A stretch of 64,000 nucleotides of DNA from Sphingomonadaceae bacterium (lineage in GTDB: Bacteria; Pseudomonadota; Alphaproteobacteria; Sphingomonadales; Sphingomonadaceae). Position numbers and translations under genes: made by a program. The stretch spans positions 39,405 to 103,404 of the forward strand of contig CANGJB010000004.1 in assembly GCA_947453945.1 (NCBI GenBank). The letters run 5' to 3'. The notes under the pieces were generated by a model. The model did no database searches, was not told the origin of the DNA, and saw nothing but the letters and a program-made list of their open reading frames with translations. Every line of letters starts with the position of its first letter. Position 1 is the stretch's first letter. Below, in pieces: positions 40,400-50,604 of this stretch.

Positions 40400-42808
40400 A
40401 TGAACAAGATCCGGCGCAGCGTTCTGGCTGCATCCACCGCAATCGGCATCGCCAGCATTGCGCAGCCCGCATACGCGGCCCCCGCTGCTGAAGCTGCTGC
40501 GGCAGAAGAGGCCCCCGTCGGCGAAATCATCGTGACGGCCAACAAGCGCAACGAAAGCATCAGCAAGGTCGGCGCCAGCGTCGTCGCGTTCGACACGACC
40601 CTGCTCGACAAGCGCGGCATCGTGCGTCTGGACGAACTGGCCAAGGCGGTTCCCAACCTTGCGCTGGCCCCCTCCACCCACGGCACGCCGGTGTTCACCC
40701 TGCGCGGCATCGGTTTCAACGCGGACTCGCTCGGCGTTTACCCCGCTGTCAGCCTCTCGCTCGATCAGGCGCCGATGCCTTTCCCGGTGCTCGCCGGCCA
40801 TTCGATGTATGATCTGGAGCGCGTCGAAGTGCTCAAGGGTCCGCAGGGCACTCTGTTCGGCCAGAACTCGACCGGCGGTGCGATCAACTTTGTTGCCGCC
40901 AAGCCCACCAAGGAGCTGCAGGCCGGCTTCAACCTGGACTACGGCCGCTTCAACGAAGTGCACGGCACGATGTTCATGAGCGGCCCGATCAGCGAGACGG
41001 TCGGCATGCGCCTCGCCGTCGATGCGATGCACCGCGACGATTGGCAGTACAACTTCACGCGGGCCGACAAGAACGGCGAGCAGAACTACATTGCCGCCCG
41101 CCTGATCACCGATTGGCAGGCCTCGGACAATCTCAAGTTCGAGCTGAACCTCAATGGTTCGGTCGACCGTTCGGACCCGCAGGCGCTGCAGATCATTGCC
41201 TCGCTGCCTTCGAACCCGGCAGCGCCGACGCCTGAAGAACTCAACGCTCCCCTCGCCCCGCGTGATCTTCGCGCGGCAAACTGGTCCAATTCGGGCCGCC
41301 GCGGTGTGGGCACGCAGTCTGACACCGAATCCGGCCGTCCGCGCGGCAATCGCAAGCTGTTCCAGGCTTTCCTGCGCGCCGACTACAACGTGACCGACGA
41401 CGTTGCCGTGACCTCGATCACCACCTTCAACCACCTTACGCAGAAGATGGCGTTCGACCTCGACGGTTCGCAGTATGAACTCGTCGACAACCCGCGCGGC
41501 GAGGGCACGATCGACGACTTCAACCAGGAACTGCGCATCTCGAACGCTTCGGCATCGGGGACACGTTTCCGCTGGACGGTGGGTGCGAACTACAACCACA
41601 GCAAGGTCAACGAGCTTCAGATCATCACCTATGGTGACAACTCGCTGAGCAACGCCGGCACCAACTTCATCCACGAATCCAACGTGCAGAACCGCGGCCG
41701 GATGGACAACATCGCCGCCTTTGCCAACGGCGAATACGATCTGACCGAGCAGCTGACCTTCAAGGCCGGCATCCGCTACACCAGCTCGAAGAACAAGAAC
41801 CGCATGTGCGGTTCGGACACGACGGGCGACCAGCAGCTTTCATCGCTGTTCCGCCTGCTCGGCAATCTGCTGGGCGGAAAGGACATCCCGATCGGCCCCG
41901 GCGATTGCATCTCGCTCAACGCCCAGAGCCTGCCGGGCGATCCGATCAACATCACGCTGAAGGAAGACAACGTTTCCTGGCGCGCGGGCCTCGATTTCAA
42001 GCCCAACAACACGACGCTGCTCTATGCGAACATCTCGCGCGGCTACAAGGCGGGTGCGTTCCCGGTGATCACCGGCGCAACGCAGGAAGTGTTCAAGCCG
42101 GCCAAGCAGGAATCGGTGACGTCGTATGAAGCGGGCGTGAAGACCCGGCTTGCAGACAACGCCATCTCGCTTGCGGGTGCGGTGTTCTATCAGGACTACC
42201 GCGACAAGCAGATCCAGGGCACGGTCAACACCGCACTGTTCGGCCTGCTGCAGCGGCTCGACAACGTGCCCAAGTCGCACATCTTCGGTGTCGAGGCAGA
42301 AGTGACCGTGCGCCCGACCGCCGGGCTGACGCTTTCGGGATCGATGAGCTACCTCAAGACCAAGGTCGACGAGTACTCGGGCATCACGGTGTTCGGCGCG
42401 CAGAAGAACTTTGCCGGCAGCCGCCTGCCCTTCGCGCCGTCGTGGTCGCTGGTTGGCGACATCGACTACCGCATGCCCACCAGCGCGGGAGGCGAGGTGT
42501 TCGTTGGCGCAGGCATCAACTATCGCACCTATCAGGATGCCTACATCGCGGGCAGCGATCTGCAGATCCCCAACAATGGCGTGAACCGCTGGCTGGACCG
42601 CACCGCGTTCCGGATCGACGGCTATGCGCTGGTCGATGCCCGCATCGGCTACACCTTCCCGGGTGAGCGTCTGACGGTCTCGGCATGGGGCAAGAACGTG
42701 TTCAACACGTTCAACGTGCAGAACAAGATCTCGTACAACAACATCATCACGCAGGCGACCGGCATGCCGGCAACCTATGGCGTGTCGCTCAAGGTGCGCC
42801 TCAAGTAA
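40400..42808 (+). CDS. TonB-dependent outer membrane receptor
   Basis: VGEIIVTANKRNESISKVGASV; DLERVEVLKGPQGTLFGQNSTGGAINFVAAKPT; C-terminal ATYGVSLKVRLK. Confidence 0.95.
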   Translation: MNKIRRSVLAASTAIGIASIAQPAYAAPAAEAAAAEEAPVGEIIVTANKRNESISKVGASVVAFDTTLLDKRGIVRLDELAKAVPNLALAPSTHGTPVFTLRGIGFNADSLGVYPAVSLSLDQAPMPFPVLAGHSMYDLERVEVLKGPQGTLFGQNSTGGAINFVAAKPTKELQAGFNLDYGRFNEVHGTMFMSGPISETVGMRLAVDAMHRDDWQYNFTRADKNGEQNYIAARLITDWQASDNLKFELNLNGSVDRSDPQALQIIASLPSNPAAPTPEELNAPLAPRDLRAANWSNSGRRGVGTQSDTESGRPRGNRKLFQAFLRADYNVTDDVAVTSITTFNHLTQKMAFDLDGSQYELVDNPRGEGTIDDFNQELRISNASASGTRFRWTVGANYNHSKVNELQIITYGDNSLSNAGTNFIHESNVQNRGRMDNIAAFANGEYDLTEQLTFKAGIRYTSSKNKNRMCGSDTTGDQQLSSLFRLLGNLLGGKDIPIGPGDCISLNAQSLPGDPINITLKEDNVSWRAGLDFKPNNTTLLYANISRGYKAGAFPVITGATQEVFKPAKQESVTSYEAGVKTRLADNAISLAGAVFYQDYRDKQIQGTVNTALFGLLQRLDNVPKSHIFGVEAEVTVRPTAGLTLSGSMSYLKTKVDEYSGITVFGAQKNFAGSRLPFAPSWSLVGDIDYRMPTSAGGEVFVGAGINYRTYQDAYIAGSDLQIPNNGVNRWLDRTAFRIDGYALVDARIGYTFPGERLTVSAWGKNVFNTFNVQNKISYNNIITQATGMPATYGVSLKVRLK

Positions 42809-42824
42809 GCATACGTTTTGCGAA

Positions 42825-42860
42825 GGGAGCAGCGCGTGATTGCGCTGCTCCCTTTTTTTT
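42825..42860 (+). terminator. Rho-independent terminator of the TonB receptor
   Basis: GGGAGCAGCGC-gtgatt-GCGCTGCTCCC-TTTTTTTT. Confidence 0.92.
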
Positions 42861-42904
42861 GCCTTCTGCACACGTGACCTCCCTGTCTGAACCGAAAGCG
42901 CCAC

Positions 42905-44476
42905 ATGAACCCGGATCCAATCGCCCCCCTGCCTGATGCGGTCATTGCCCGGGCCCGGACCCAATCGCTTTCGGCCATGCTGGCCCGCGCGGCCGAACGT
43001 CACGGGGAGCGCACCGCGATCATCTGCGGCGATGTGACATGGAGCTATGCCGAGTTTCGCCGCGAGGTGGACCGGCTGGCCTCCGGCCTGCGCCGTCTTG
43101 GTATTGCGCCCGGCGACCGGGTCGCGATTCTGGCGCGCAACAGCCATGCCTTCATCGCGCTGCGCTTTGCCATTGCGCGGGCCGATGCCGTGCTGGTGCC
43201 GATCAATTTCATGCTGAACGCCGATGACGTGCGCTTCATCCTCGATCACTCAGGCGCGCGGGTGCTGTTTGTGGATCAAACCACTGCCGAAGTCGGACTT
43301 GCTGCGCGCAGCGAGCAAGTTGAGCACGTACTGGGCATCGATGGCGAGAATGTGCCGCCCCCCGCCGGCATGCATTCATGGACATCGCTGCTCTGCGACG
43401 ATCCACTCGAACCTGAAACGCGCGGCGGCGAGGACTTGCTGCAGATCGTCTATACCAGCGGGACGGAATCCCGGCCCAAGGGCGCGATGCTTTCGCACAA
43501 CAGCGTGCTCTGGGAGTATCAGAGCTGCATCATCGATTGCGAATGGACGCGTGATACAGTCGCGCTCCATGCCATGCCGCTGTTCCACTGCGCGCAGCTT
43601 GATTGTATGATCGGGCCGGCGCTGCATGTCGGCGCGCGCAACGTGATTACCGGCTCGCCTGCTGCGCACAATGTGCTGCAGCTTCTGACGCAGCATGAGA
43701 TCACCTCGTTCTTCGCGCCGCCGACGGTGTGGATATCGCTGCTGCGCGCACCTGCGATGGCTAGCTGCGATCTCTCGGCGCTGGAAAAGGGCTACTACGG
43801 CGCCTCGATCATGCCGGTCGAAGTGCTGCGCGAACTGGGCGAGCGGCTGCCGCAATTGCGCCTGTGGAACCTCTATGGCCAGACCGAGATTGCGCCGGTC
43901 GCGACGATCCTGTTTCCCGAGGAACACGCTGCGCGGCTGGGCTCGGCCGGCCGCCCGACACTGCATGTCGAGACGCAAATCGTCGATGATGCAATGGTGC
44001 CGGTGGCGCCCGGCGAGATCGGCGAGATTGTGCACCGCTCGCCGCAATTGCTCAGCGGATACTGGAACGATCCGCAGCGCACCGCCGAAGCCTTTGCAGG
44101 CGGCTGGTTCCACAGCGGCGATCTCGGCGTAGCGGATGCGGAAGGCTACATCACCGTCGTCGACCGCAAGAAGGACATGATCAAGACCGGCGGCGAAAAC
44201 GTCGCCTCACGCGAGGTGGAGGAAGTGCTCTACCAACACGCCGCGATCAGCGAAGTGGCAGTGATCGGCATGCCCGATCCCAAATGGATCGAGGCGGTCA
44301 CCGCAGTGATCGTGCTGCGCGAGGGGCACACCCTCGACGTGCAGGGCGTGCTGGAACACTGCGCTGGCCACCTCTCGGGCTTCAAGATCCCCAAGCAGGT
44401 GGTGTTCGCCGAGAATCTGCCGCGCAACGCCAGCGGCAAGATCCTCAAGCGCGAACTGCGACACTCGCTGCTTTAA
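42905..44476 (+). CDS. AMP-dependent acyl-CoA synthetase
   Basis: IVYTSGTESRPKGAMLSH; LYGQTEIAPV; GWFHSGDLGVADAEGYITVVDRKKDMIKTGGENVASREVEEVL. Confidence 0.92.
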   Translation: MNPDPIAPLPDAVIARARTQSLSAMLARAAERHGERTAIICGDVTWSYAEFRREVDRLASGLRRLGIAPGDRVAILARNSHAFIALRFAIARADAVLVPINFMLNADDVRFILDHSGARVLFVDQTTAEVGLAARSEQVEHVLGIDGENVPPPAGMHSWTSLLCDDPLEPETRGGEDLLQIVYTSGTESRPKGAMLSHNSVLWEYQSCIIDCEWTRDTVALHAMPLFHCAQLDCMIGPALHVGARNVITGSPAAHNVLQLLTQHEITSFFAPPTVWISLLRAPAMASCDLSALEKGYYGASIMPVEVLRELGERLPQLRLWNLYGQTEIAPVATILFPEEHAARLGSAGRPTLHVETQIVDDAMVPVAPGEIGEIVHRSPQLLSGYWNDPQRTAEAFAGGWFHSGDLGVADAEGYITVVDRKKDMIKTGGENVASREVEEVLYQHAAISEVAVIGMPDPKWIEAVTAVIVLREGHTLDVQGVLEHCAGHLSGFKIPKQVVFAENLPRNASGKILKRELRHSLL

Positions 44477-44586
44477 CAATCACTTTCGTCATTCCCGCGC
44501 AGGCGGGAAACCAGGGCGGCACAAGCCGGCGGAAGCGCCCGCCGCTCTGGACCCCCGCCTTCGCGGGGGTGACGAGTTATTGTTAA
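44473..44586. repeat. Intergenic inverted repeat element between convergent genes
   Basis: TTAACAAT..cgtcattcccgc..gcgggaa / cccccgccttcgcgggggtgacga..ATTGTTAA. Confidence 0.75.
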
Positions 44587-45323
44587 GCCGCGAGATACGC
44601 CCCGCCGGTGACGAACACCACTTGCCCCTGGATCATCGCGGCTGAGGGGCTGGCGAGATATTCGATCAGGCTGCAATAATCGTCATCGACGACATTGCGC
44701 CCGCTGGGGCTGGCGGCCGCGGACTGGCGCATGATCTCTTCGGTCTGGGCGCCATAGACCTGCCGCAGCGCCTCGGTATCGACCGCGCTGGGCGCGACGC
44801 AGTTTGCCCGTACGCCCAGCGGCGCGAGTTCCTGCGCAAGGTAGCGGATCAGACTTTCCGCCAGCGACTTGCCCGCACCGACCGCTGCATAGTTCGGGAT
44901 GACGGTGCGGCTGCCCCGGCTCGACAGGAAAAACACGGTGCTGCCGTGCCGAAACAACGGCACTGCGGCCTGCGCCAGATAGACCAGCGCCGTGCCGTTG
45001 AGGTTGATCGCCTCGGTAAAGGCGACCGGATCGATGGTGAGGAGCGGTTCGGGAAGCACCTTCACAGCGCAGTGCACCAGCTGGTCCAGCCGGTCGGTCT
45101 GCGCGGCAACAGCGGCGAGCACCGCCTTGGCACCCTCGGGCGTGCTCACATCGCCCTGAATGAGATGGCAGCGCGCGCCCGCCGCCTCGATCTCCGTCTT
45201 CGCCGTGGCCGCCGCATCCTGATCGGCGCGGAAGTTCAGAAAGACATCTGTATCGGGCTTCGCAAAGCGCCGCGCGATGGCAAGGCCGATACCCTTGGTA
45301 CCGCCGGTGACGAGAATGGACAT
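44583..45323 (-). CDS. SDR family oxidoreductase
   Basis: ILVTGGTKGIGLAIARRF; NYAAVGAGKSLAESLIRYLAQELAPLGVRANCVAPSAVDT. Confidence 0.9.
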   Translation of the reverse strand: MSILVTGGTKGIGLAIARRFAKPDTDVFLNFRADQDAAATAKTEIEAAGARCHLIQGDVSTPEGAKAVLAAVAAQTDRLDQLVHCAVKVLPEPLLTIDPVAFTEAINLNGTALVYLAQAAVPLFRHGSTVFFLSSRGSRTVIPNYAAVGAGKSLAESLIRYLAQELAPLGVRANCVAPSAVDTEALRQVYGAQTEEIMRQSAAASPSGRNVVDDDYCSLIEYLASPSAAMIQGQVVFVTGGAYLAA

Positions 45324-45334
45324 GGTGCCCGCGC

Positions 45335-45652
45335 CTAGCCGTCGTGGCCGACGGACGAGGTCAGCGTCACGCCGAAACGCTCGATCATCCCGCCAGCATC
45401 GGTGCGCAGCGCGAGCCATTCCGGCGTCTGCTCATCACGCTCCATCGCGGCCTTGTCCGCCCAGGTCATGATCGCAAAACGGTAGGCGTCTGCCGGCACG
45501 CCTTCGAGGCCCTCGCTGACCAGGATGGTATCGAGGCTGGTGAGGTTTGGCAGCGCGCGGGCGAGCGGCGCATGCACATTGGCATAGGCGGTTTCAAAGG
45601 CATCGCGGTCTTCGGGCTTTGGCGCCGACCACACGGCAACAAGCTTCAGCAT
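45335..45652 (-). CDS. EthD-like dimeric alpha/beta barrel protein
   Basis: MLKLVAVWSAPKPEDRDAFETAYANVHAPLARALPNLTSL. Confidence 0.65.
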   Translation of the reverse strand: MLKLVAVWSAPKPEDRDAFETAYANVHAPLARALPNLTSLDTILVSEGLEGVPADAYRFAIMTWADKAAMERDEQTPEWLALRTDAGGMIERFGVTLTSSVGHDG

Positions 45653-45798
45653 CTCTTTTCTCCCGCGGCGCTTGTGCTTGGGTGTTGCGGGCCCTGCCCG
45701 CCTGCCTTGCGCCTTGACGGGATGCTACCAAACAAGCGATTGCTATGGCAAGAGCCGGGTGATAGCCAAAGGACGAAATTCGGAGCTTTCCAACCATT

Positions 45799-47019
45799 AT
45801 GCCCACCACAAGTCTGGTCTTCGATCCGCGCGATCCGAACGTCATCCAGCGCCCGCTGGAGACGTTGCTGCGCTTGCAAGCCGAAGACCCGGTGCACTGG
45901 TCGCCGCTGCTCAAGGGCTGGGTGCTGACACGGCATGACGATGTGAAGTCGGTGCAGATGAACAGCGGGGTTACGTCGGACCGGCTGACCCCGTTTTTCG
46001 AAAGCCAGCAGGGCGAAGAGCGCGCGCGCCTGAACGACCTGATCCGCTATCTCAACACCTGGGTCGTGTTCAAGGATCCGCCCGATCACACCCGGCTGCG
46101 CACCTTGCTCAACAAGGTCGTCACCCCCGCCGTGATGCGCGATCTGGAAGACGGCATCACCGAACTGGCCGACGGTCTGCTGGACCGGATTGCGGCGCGC
46201 AGTGACGGGCAGTTCGAGTGCATCAGCGAATTTGCCAATCCCCTGCCCGCCAGCGTGATTATGGATCTGCTCGGCGTGCCGCGCGAGGATATGGACAACT
46301 TGCGCGACTGGTCGATGCAATTGCAGCCGTTCCTCGGCAATGCGACCGGCACGGGCGACAAATATGAGACCGGGCGCGCCGGGATCGTGGCGATGGCGGA
46401 CTACTTCCGCGCTGCAGCGAGAGAGCGGCTGGCGAGCCCGCGCGGCGATGTGATCTCGCACTTCGTGATGCTGCAGCAGACCGGCCAGATCACCGAGGAC
46501 GAGCTGATCGGCACCTGCATCCTGTTCCTGTTTGCGGGGCACGAGACGACCACCAACCTGATCGGCAACGGTATCCGCGCGCTGCTCGAAAACCCGGACC
46601 AAAAGGCCCGGCTGATCGCGGACCCCACGCTGATTGCCAGCGCGGTGGAGGAAATGCTGCGCTTCGAAGGGCCGACCGGCGCAGTTGTGCGCGTGGTCAA
46701 GTCGCCGTTCGAACTGCGCGGCAAAGTGCTCAAGCAAGGTGACCGGGTCTACGCCATGGTCAACGCGGCGAACCACGATCCGGCGGTGTTCGACGCCGCC
46801 GCAAGCTTCGATATCGGCCGCACGCCAAACCGCCACCTCACCTTCAACCACGGCATCCACTTCTGCCTTGGCGCACCGCTGGCCCGGGCCGAAGCCCGCA
46901 TCGCCATCAGCCGCTTCCTGGCGCGGTTCCCCCATGCGGCCATGGCGACGGACACGGTGGAATACATGGACACGCTGACCATGCGGGGCGTGCGCGAAAT
47001 GCCGATGGTGACCGGGTAA
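45799..47019 (+). CDS. cytochrome P450
   Basis: I-helix LFAGHETTTNLIGNG; EMLRFEGPTG; heme loop FNHGIHFCLGAPLARAEARIA. Confidence 0.95.
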   Translation: MPTTSLVFDPRDPNVIQRPLETLLRLQAEDPVHWSPLLKGWVLTRHDDVKSVQMNSGVTSDRLTPFFESQQGEERARLNDLIRYLNTWVVFKDPPDHTRLRTLLNKVVTPAVMRDLEDGITELADGLLDRIAARSDGQFECISEFANPLPASVIMDLLGVPREDMDNLRDWSMQLQPFLGNATGTGDKYETGRAGIVAMADYFRAAARERLASPRGDVISHFVMLQQTGQITEDELIGTCILFLFAGHETTTNLIGNGIRALLENPDQKARLIADPTLIASAVEEMLRFEGPTGAVVRVVKSPFELRGKVLKQGDRVYAMVNAANHDPAVFDAAASFDIGRTPNRHLTFNHGIHFCLGAPLARAEARIAISRFLARFPHAAMATDTVEYMDTLTMRGVREMPMVTG

Positions 47020-47025
47020 GCCGCG

Positions 47026-48561
47026 ATGATCGAGACGCCCGCCTTTGGCATGACCAGCATCTGGGCCGCCCACGCCCGTTTCGCGCCGGACCGGATCGCA
47101 GCCATCTGCGGCGACCGCCGGCTGACCTGGGGCGAATTCGACCGCGCGACCAGCCGGGTCGCCAATGCCCTGCGCGCGGTGGGCGTGCGCCATGACGAGC
47201 CTGTGGCGCTGGTCATGACCAACTCGCTTGAAATGCTCGAGGTGATGTTCGGCGTGGTCAAGGCCGGGGCCTGCATGGTGCCGATCAGCGGGCTGCTGAC
47301 AGGCCCTCAGATCGCGACGATGATGGCCGACAGCGGGGCGCAAACCGTATTTGTTTCAGCCGGCAACCGCGCGCTGGTCGAGGCGGCGAAACTGCCGGCA
47401 AGCGTGCGGCGCATCGCCATCGGCTTTGCGGACGAAGGCTGGGTGGACGGCAACGCGCTGCTGGCCGCCGCGCCCAATGGCGATCCCGGCGTGCGCAATC
47501 GCCCGGAAGACCGCTTCAACATCATCTACAGCTCCGGCACCACGGGCCTGCCCAAGGGAATCGTGCAGAGCCATGGCGCGCGCACCCATTTCGCGTGGTC
47601 AAATGCGCTGGAACTGGGCATGTCGCGCGAGAGCGTGGCACTGGTCACCACCGCGCTCTATTCGAACGGCACGATGTTCATGGTGCTGCCGCCGCTGCTG
47701 CTGGGCGCGACCGTGGTGATCATGGAGCAGTTCAGCGCAGCAGGCGCTCTGGCGCTCATCGAGCAGCACAAGGTCAGCCACGCGTTCATGGTGCCCACCC
47801 AGTGCATCGTCACGCTCGACGATCCGGCGCTGGGCCAGCATGACATCTCTAGCCTGCAGTGCCTGCTGTCTGCCGGTTCCTCCCTGCGGCCCGACACGCG
47901 CGAGGCGGTCATCCAGCGGATGACCCCGCATGTTTATGAGCTTTATGGCTTCAGCGAGGGCTTCGCGACCATGCGCAAACCCGGCGATGCGCCCGTGAAG
48001 CCCGGCGCTGTCGGCCGCCCGGTGATCGGCTTCGATCTGCGCATCGTTGGCGGCGACGACCGCGAATGCCCGCGCGGCGAAGTGGGCGAAATCGTCGGCA
48101 CGGGCCTTGGCGCGATGGCCGGATACCACAATCGGCCGGACCTTGATGCGGCGATCCTCTGGCATAGCCCGTCGGGTGAGGCCTTCCTGCGCAGCGGCGA
48201 TCTCGGCTATGTGGATGAAGAGGGCTTCTTGCACATCGTCGACCGCAAGAAGGACATGATCCTATCCGGCGGGTTCAACATTTTTCCGGCAGACCTAGAA
48301 GCGGTGATCGGTGAACACTCGCAAGTGCAGGACGTGACCGTGATCGGCATTCCGCATCCCAAATGGGGGGAAACGCCGCTCGCGCTGGTCATTCCGCGTG
48401 GAGAACCCGATCCGGCGATGCTGCTGGAATGGGCCAATGCCCGGCTTGCGCGCACGCAGCGGCTGTCGGGGCTGGAACTGCGATCCGAATTCCCGCGCAA
48501 TGCGCTGGGCAAAGTGCTGAAGCGGGAGTTGCGCGCACCTTGGTGGGATGAGCCGAAATGA
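47026..48561 (+). CDS. AMP-dependent acyl-CoA synthetase
   Basis: IIYSSGTTGLPKGIVQSH; LYGFSEGFAT; FLRSGDLGYVDEEGFLHIVDRKKDMILSGGFNIFPADLE. Confidence 0.92.
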   Translation: MIETPAFGMTSIWAAHARFAPDRIAAICGDRRLTWGEFDRATSRVANALRAVGVRHDEPVALVMTNSLEMLEVMFGVVKAGACMVPISGLLTGPQIATMMADSGAQTVFVSAGNRALVEAAKLPASVRRIAIGFADEGWVDGNALLAAAPNGDPGVRNRPEDRFNIIYSSGTTGLPKGIVQSHGARTHFAWSNALELGMSRESVALVTTALYSNGTMFMVLPPLLLGATVVIMEQFSAAGALALIEQHKVSHAFMVPTQCIVTLDDPALGQHDISSLQCLLSAGSSLRPDTREAVIQRMTPHVYELYGFSEGFATMRKPGDAPVKPGAVGRPVIGFDLRIVGGDDRECPRGEVGEIVGTGLGAMAGYHNRPDLDAAILWHSPSGEAFLRSGDLGYVDEEGFLHIVDRKKDMILSGGFNIFPADLEAVIGEHSQVQDVTVIGIPHPKWGETPLALVIPRGEPDPAMLLEWANARLARTQRLSGLELRSEFPRNALGKVLKRELRAPWWDEPK

Positions 48562-49808
48562 CAGACGCCTATATCGTCGGCAGCTATTCCAGCAGCTTCG
48601 GCAAGTTCCCCGATCGCAGCCACAAGGATCTGACGCGCGAGGTCTATCTTGGCGTGCTGGCCGATGCGGGCCTCGCAAATGGCAACGATATCGGCATGGC
48701 CTGGTTCGGCAATTGCGGCATGTGGACCGATGGACAGGGCAGCATTCGTGGGCAAGTCTGCCTCACCCCGCTGGTGCGCGAGGGGCTGTTTCCCGAACGC
48801 GTGCCGGTGATCAATGTCGAGGGCGGCTGCGCCACGGCATCCATCGCGCTCCACGGCGCGTGGAAGGACGTGCTGAGCGGCCAGACCGACCTCAGCATCG
48901 CCATCGGCGTCGAAAAGACCTTCAACCCCGGCTCGCCCGAGCGCACCACGGCGCTGTTTGACGGCGGCATCGACCAGTATGACCGTGAGGAATGGCTTTC
49001 CTACTATGCGGCAGCGGGCGAGGCGGCAGGCAAGCCGTTCGAGCCGGGCCCGGGGCGCACGATCTTCATGGACACATACGCCATGCAGGCGGCGTGGCAC
49101 ATGCGCACCCATGGCACCACCGCGCGCCAGATCGCCATCGCCTGCGCCAAGAACCACACAGCGTCTGTCCACAATCCCAAGGCGCAGTACCGCTTTGCCC
49201 TCACCCCTGAGGACGTGCTTGCAGACAGGCCGATAAGCTGGCCCCTCACCCGCGCGATGTGCGCGCCGATTGGGGATGGTGCGGCGGCGGCGCTGGTCTG
49301 CTCTGGCGCATGGCTGGCGCGCCAGCCCGCTGCTGTCCGCGCGCGTGCGGTGCGCATTGCCGCCAGCACGATGACCGCGGGCAAGTATCGCCGTCTGGAT
49401 GAGCCCGGGCTTTCGCAAGCGGCCGCCCAGCGCGCCTATAAGGCCGCCGGGCTGACGGCTGCGGACATCGATCTGGCCGAAGTGCATGACGCGACTTCGT
49501 TCTGCGAGCTTTACCAGTCGGAAATGCTGGGCTTCTGCGGCATTGGCGAAGGCGGCAGGCTGGCCGAAAGTGGCGCGACCGCGCTTGGCGGGTCGATCCC
49601 GATCAACCTTTCGGGCGGCCTTGTCAGCAAGGGGCATCCGGTGGGCGCGACGGGCCTCTCGATGATCGACGAGCTCGTGCTGCAGCTTCGCGGCGAGGCC
49701 GGGGCGCGGCAGGTCAGCGGCGCGCGCACCGCGCTGGCCGAAAACGGCGGCGGTGTGATGGGCTTCGACGAGGCAGCCTGTTCGGTTATCATCCTGCAGC
49801 GCGATTGA
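48558..49808 (+). CDS. thiolase family protein (SCP-x/lipid-transfer type)
   Basis: INVEGGCATASIALHGAWKDVLSG; DLAEVHDATSFCELYQSEMLGF; GGLVSKGHPVGATGLSMIDEL. Confidence 0.9.
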   Translation: MTDAYIVGSYSSSFGKFPDRSHKDLTREVYLGVLADAGLANGNDIGMAWFGNCGMWTDGQGSIRGQVCLTPLVREGLFPERVPVINVEGGCATASIALHGAWKDVLSGQTDLSIAIGVEKTFNPGSPERTTALFDGGIDQYDREEWLSYYAAAGEAAGKPFEPGPGRTIFMDTYAMQAAWHMRTHGTTARQIAIACAKNHTASVHNPKAQYRFALTPEDVLADRPISWPLTRAMCAPIGDGAAAALVCSGAWLARQPAAVRARAVRIAASTMTAGKYRRLDEPGLSQAAAQRAYKAAGLTAADIDLAEVHDATSFCELYQSEMLGFCGIGEGGRLAESGATALGGSIPINLSGGLVSKGHPVGATGLSMIDELVLQLRGEAGARQVSGARTALAENGGGVMGFDEAACSVIILQRD

Positions 49809-49827
49809 GCAGGCAGAGGCAGCACGT

Positions 49828-50442
49828 GTGAGCGTAGCGACGAAAACCCGGATCAAGGAACCGCCAAAGGCCGAAGCGCGCGGCGGCGAGAACCGCCGCG
49901 AGGCCTTGCTGGATGCCGCAGCGGCGATGTTTGCGGCCAAGGGCTATGACGGCACATCGATCCGCGACATTGCCGGCGCGGTCGGGATGCTGCCGGGCTC
50001 GCTGTATTATCACTTCAAATCCAAGGAAGACTTGCTGCTGGCGGTCTACCGCAAGGGCGTGGCGCGGTTCGAAGAGGCTATTGCCGAGGCGCTGGGCCAG
50101 ACCCCTGCCGAGCCCTGGCACGCCATCGAGGCCGCCTGCGCCGCGCATCTTTCAACCCTGCTCGATGGCGGCGACTATGCGCGGATCGTCAGCCCGGAGT
50201 TCGTTCGCTCGTTTCCGCCCGAGGTACTGCCGGTGCTGAACACAGAGCGCGACCGCTATGAGCGCCATTTTGAAAAGCTGATCGCGGCGCTGCCGCTGGG
50301 CGCAGAAACAGACCGCTGGCTGTTCAAGGTCTCACTTTTCGGCAGCCTCAACTGGTCGCAGACGTGGTATCGCAAGGGCCACTACACACCGCGCGACATT
50401 GCCGCCGCGTTCATCGCGATGCTGCGGAACAAGGAAGCGTGA
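49828..50442 (+). CDS. TetR family regulator
   Basis: REALLDAAAAMFAAKGYDGTSIRDIAGAVGMLPGSLYYHFKSKEDLLLAVY. Confidence 0.93.
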   Translation: MSVATKTRIKEPPKAEARGGENRREALLDAAAAMFAAKGYDGTSIRDIAGAVGMLPGSLYYHFKSKEDLLLAVYRKGVARFEEAIAEALGQTPAEPWHAIEAACAAHLSTLLDGGDYARIVSPEFVRSFPPEVLPVLNTERDRYERHFEKLIAALPLGAETDRWLFKVSLFGSLNWSQTWYRKGHYTPRDIAAAFIAMLRNKEA

Positions 50443-50511
50443 CACCGACCCTGACAGGATCGGAGAATGGCAAGCAAAGCCAGAAAAATGGCCAGATAAA
50501 TCATCGTGCTG

Positions 50512-50531
50512 TTGCACAGCATATGGTGCAA
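50512..50531. promoter_or_regulatory. Palindromic operator-like site upstream of PQQ dehydrogenase
   Basis: TTGCAC-agcatatg-GTGCAA. Confidence 0.45.
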
Positions 50532-50604
50532 TCAGGCAGGGTGGTTTAACCAGTCGATGAACACGGACCCGGACAATGCCGGGCCGCGAGGAGAGGGTTG
50601 GAGT

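Noticed and set aside
45646-47343. 565-aa minus-strand ORF
   Set aside because: Antisense to the P450; His/Arg/Gln-rich shadow frame.
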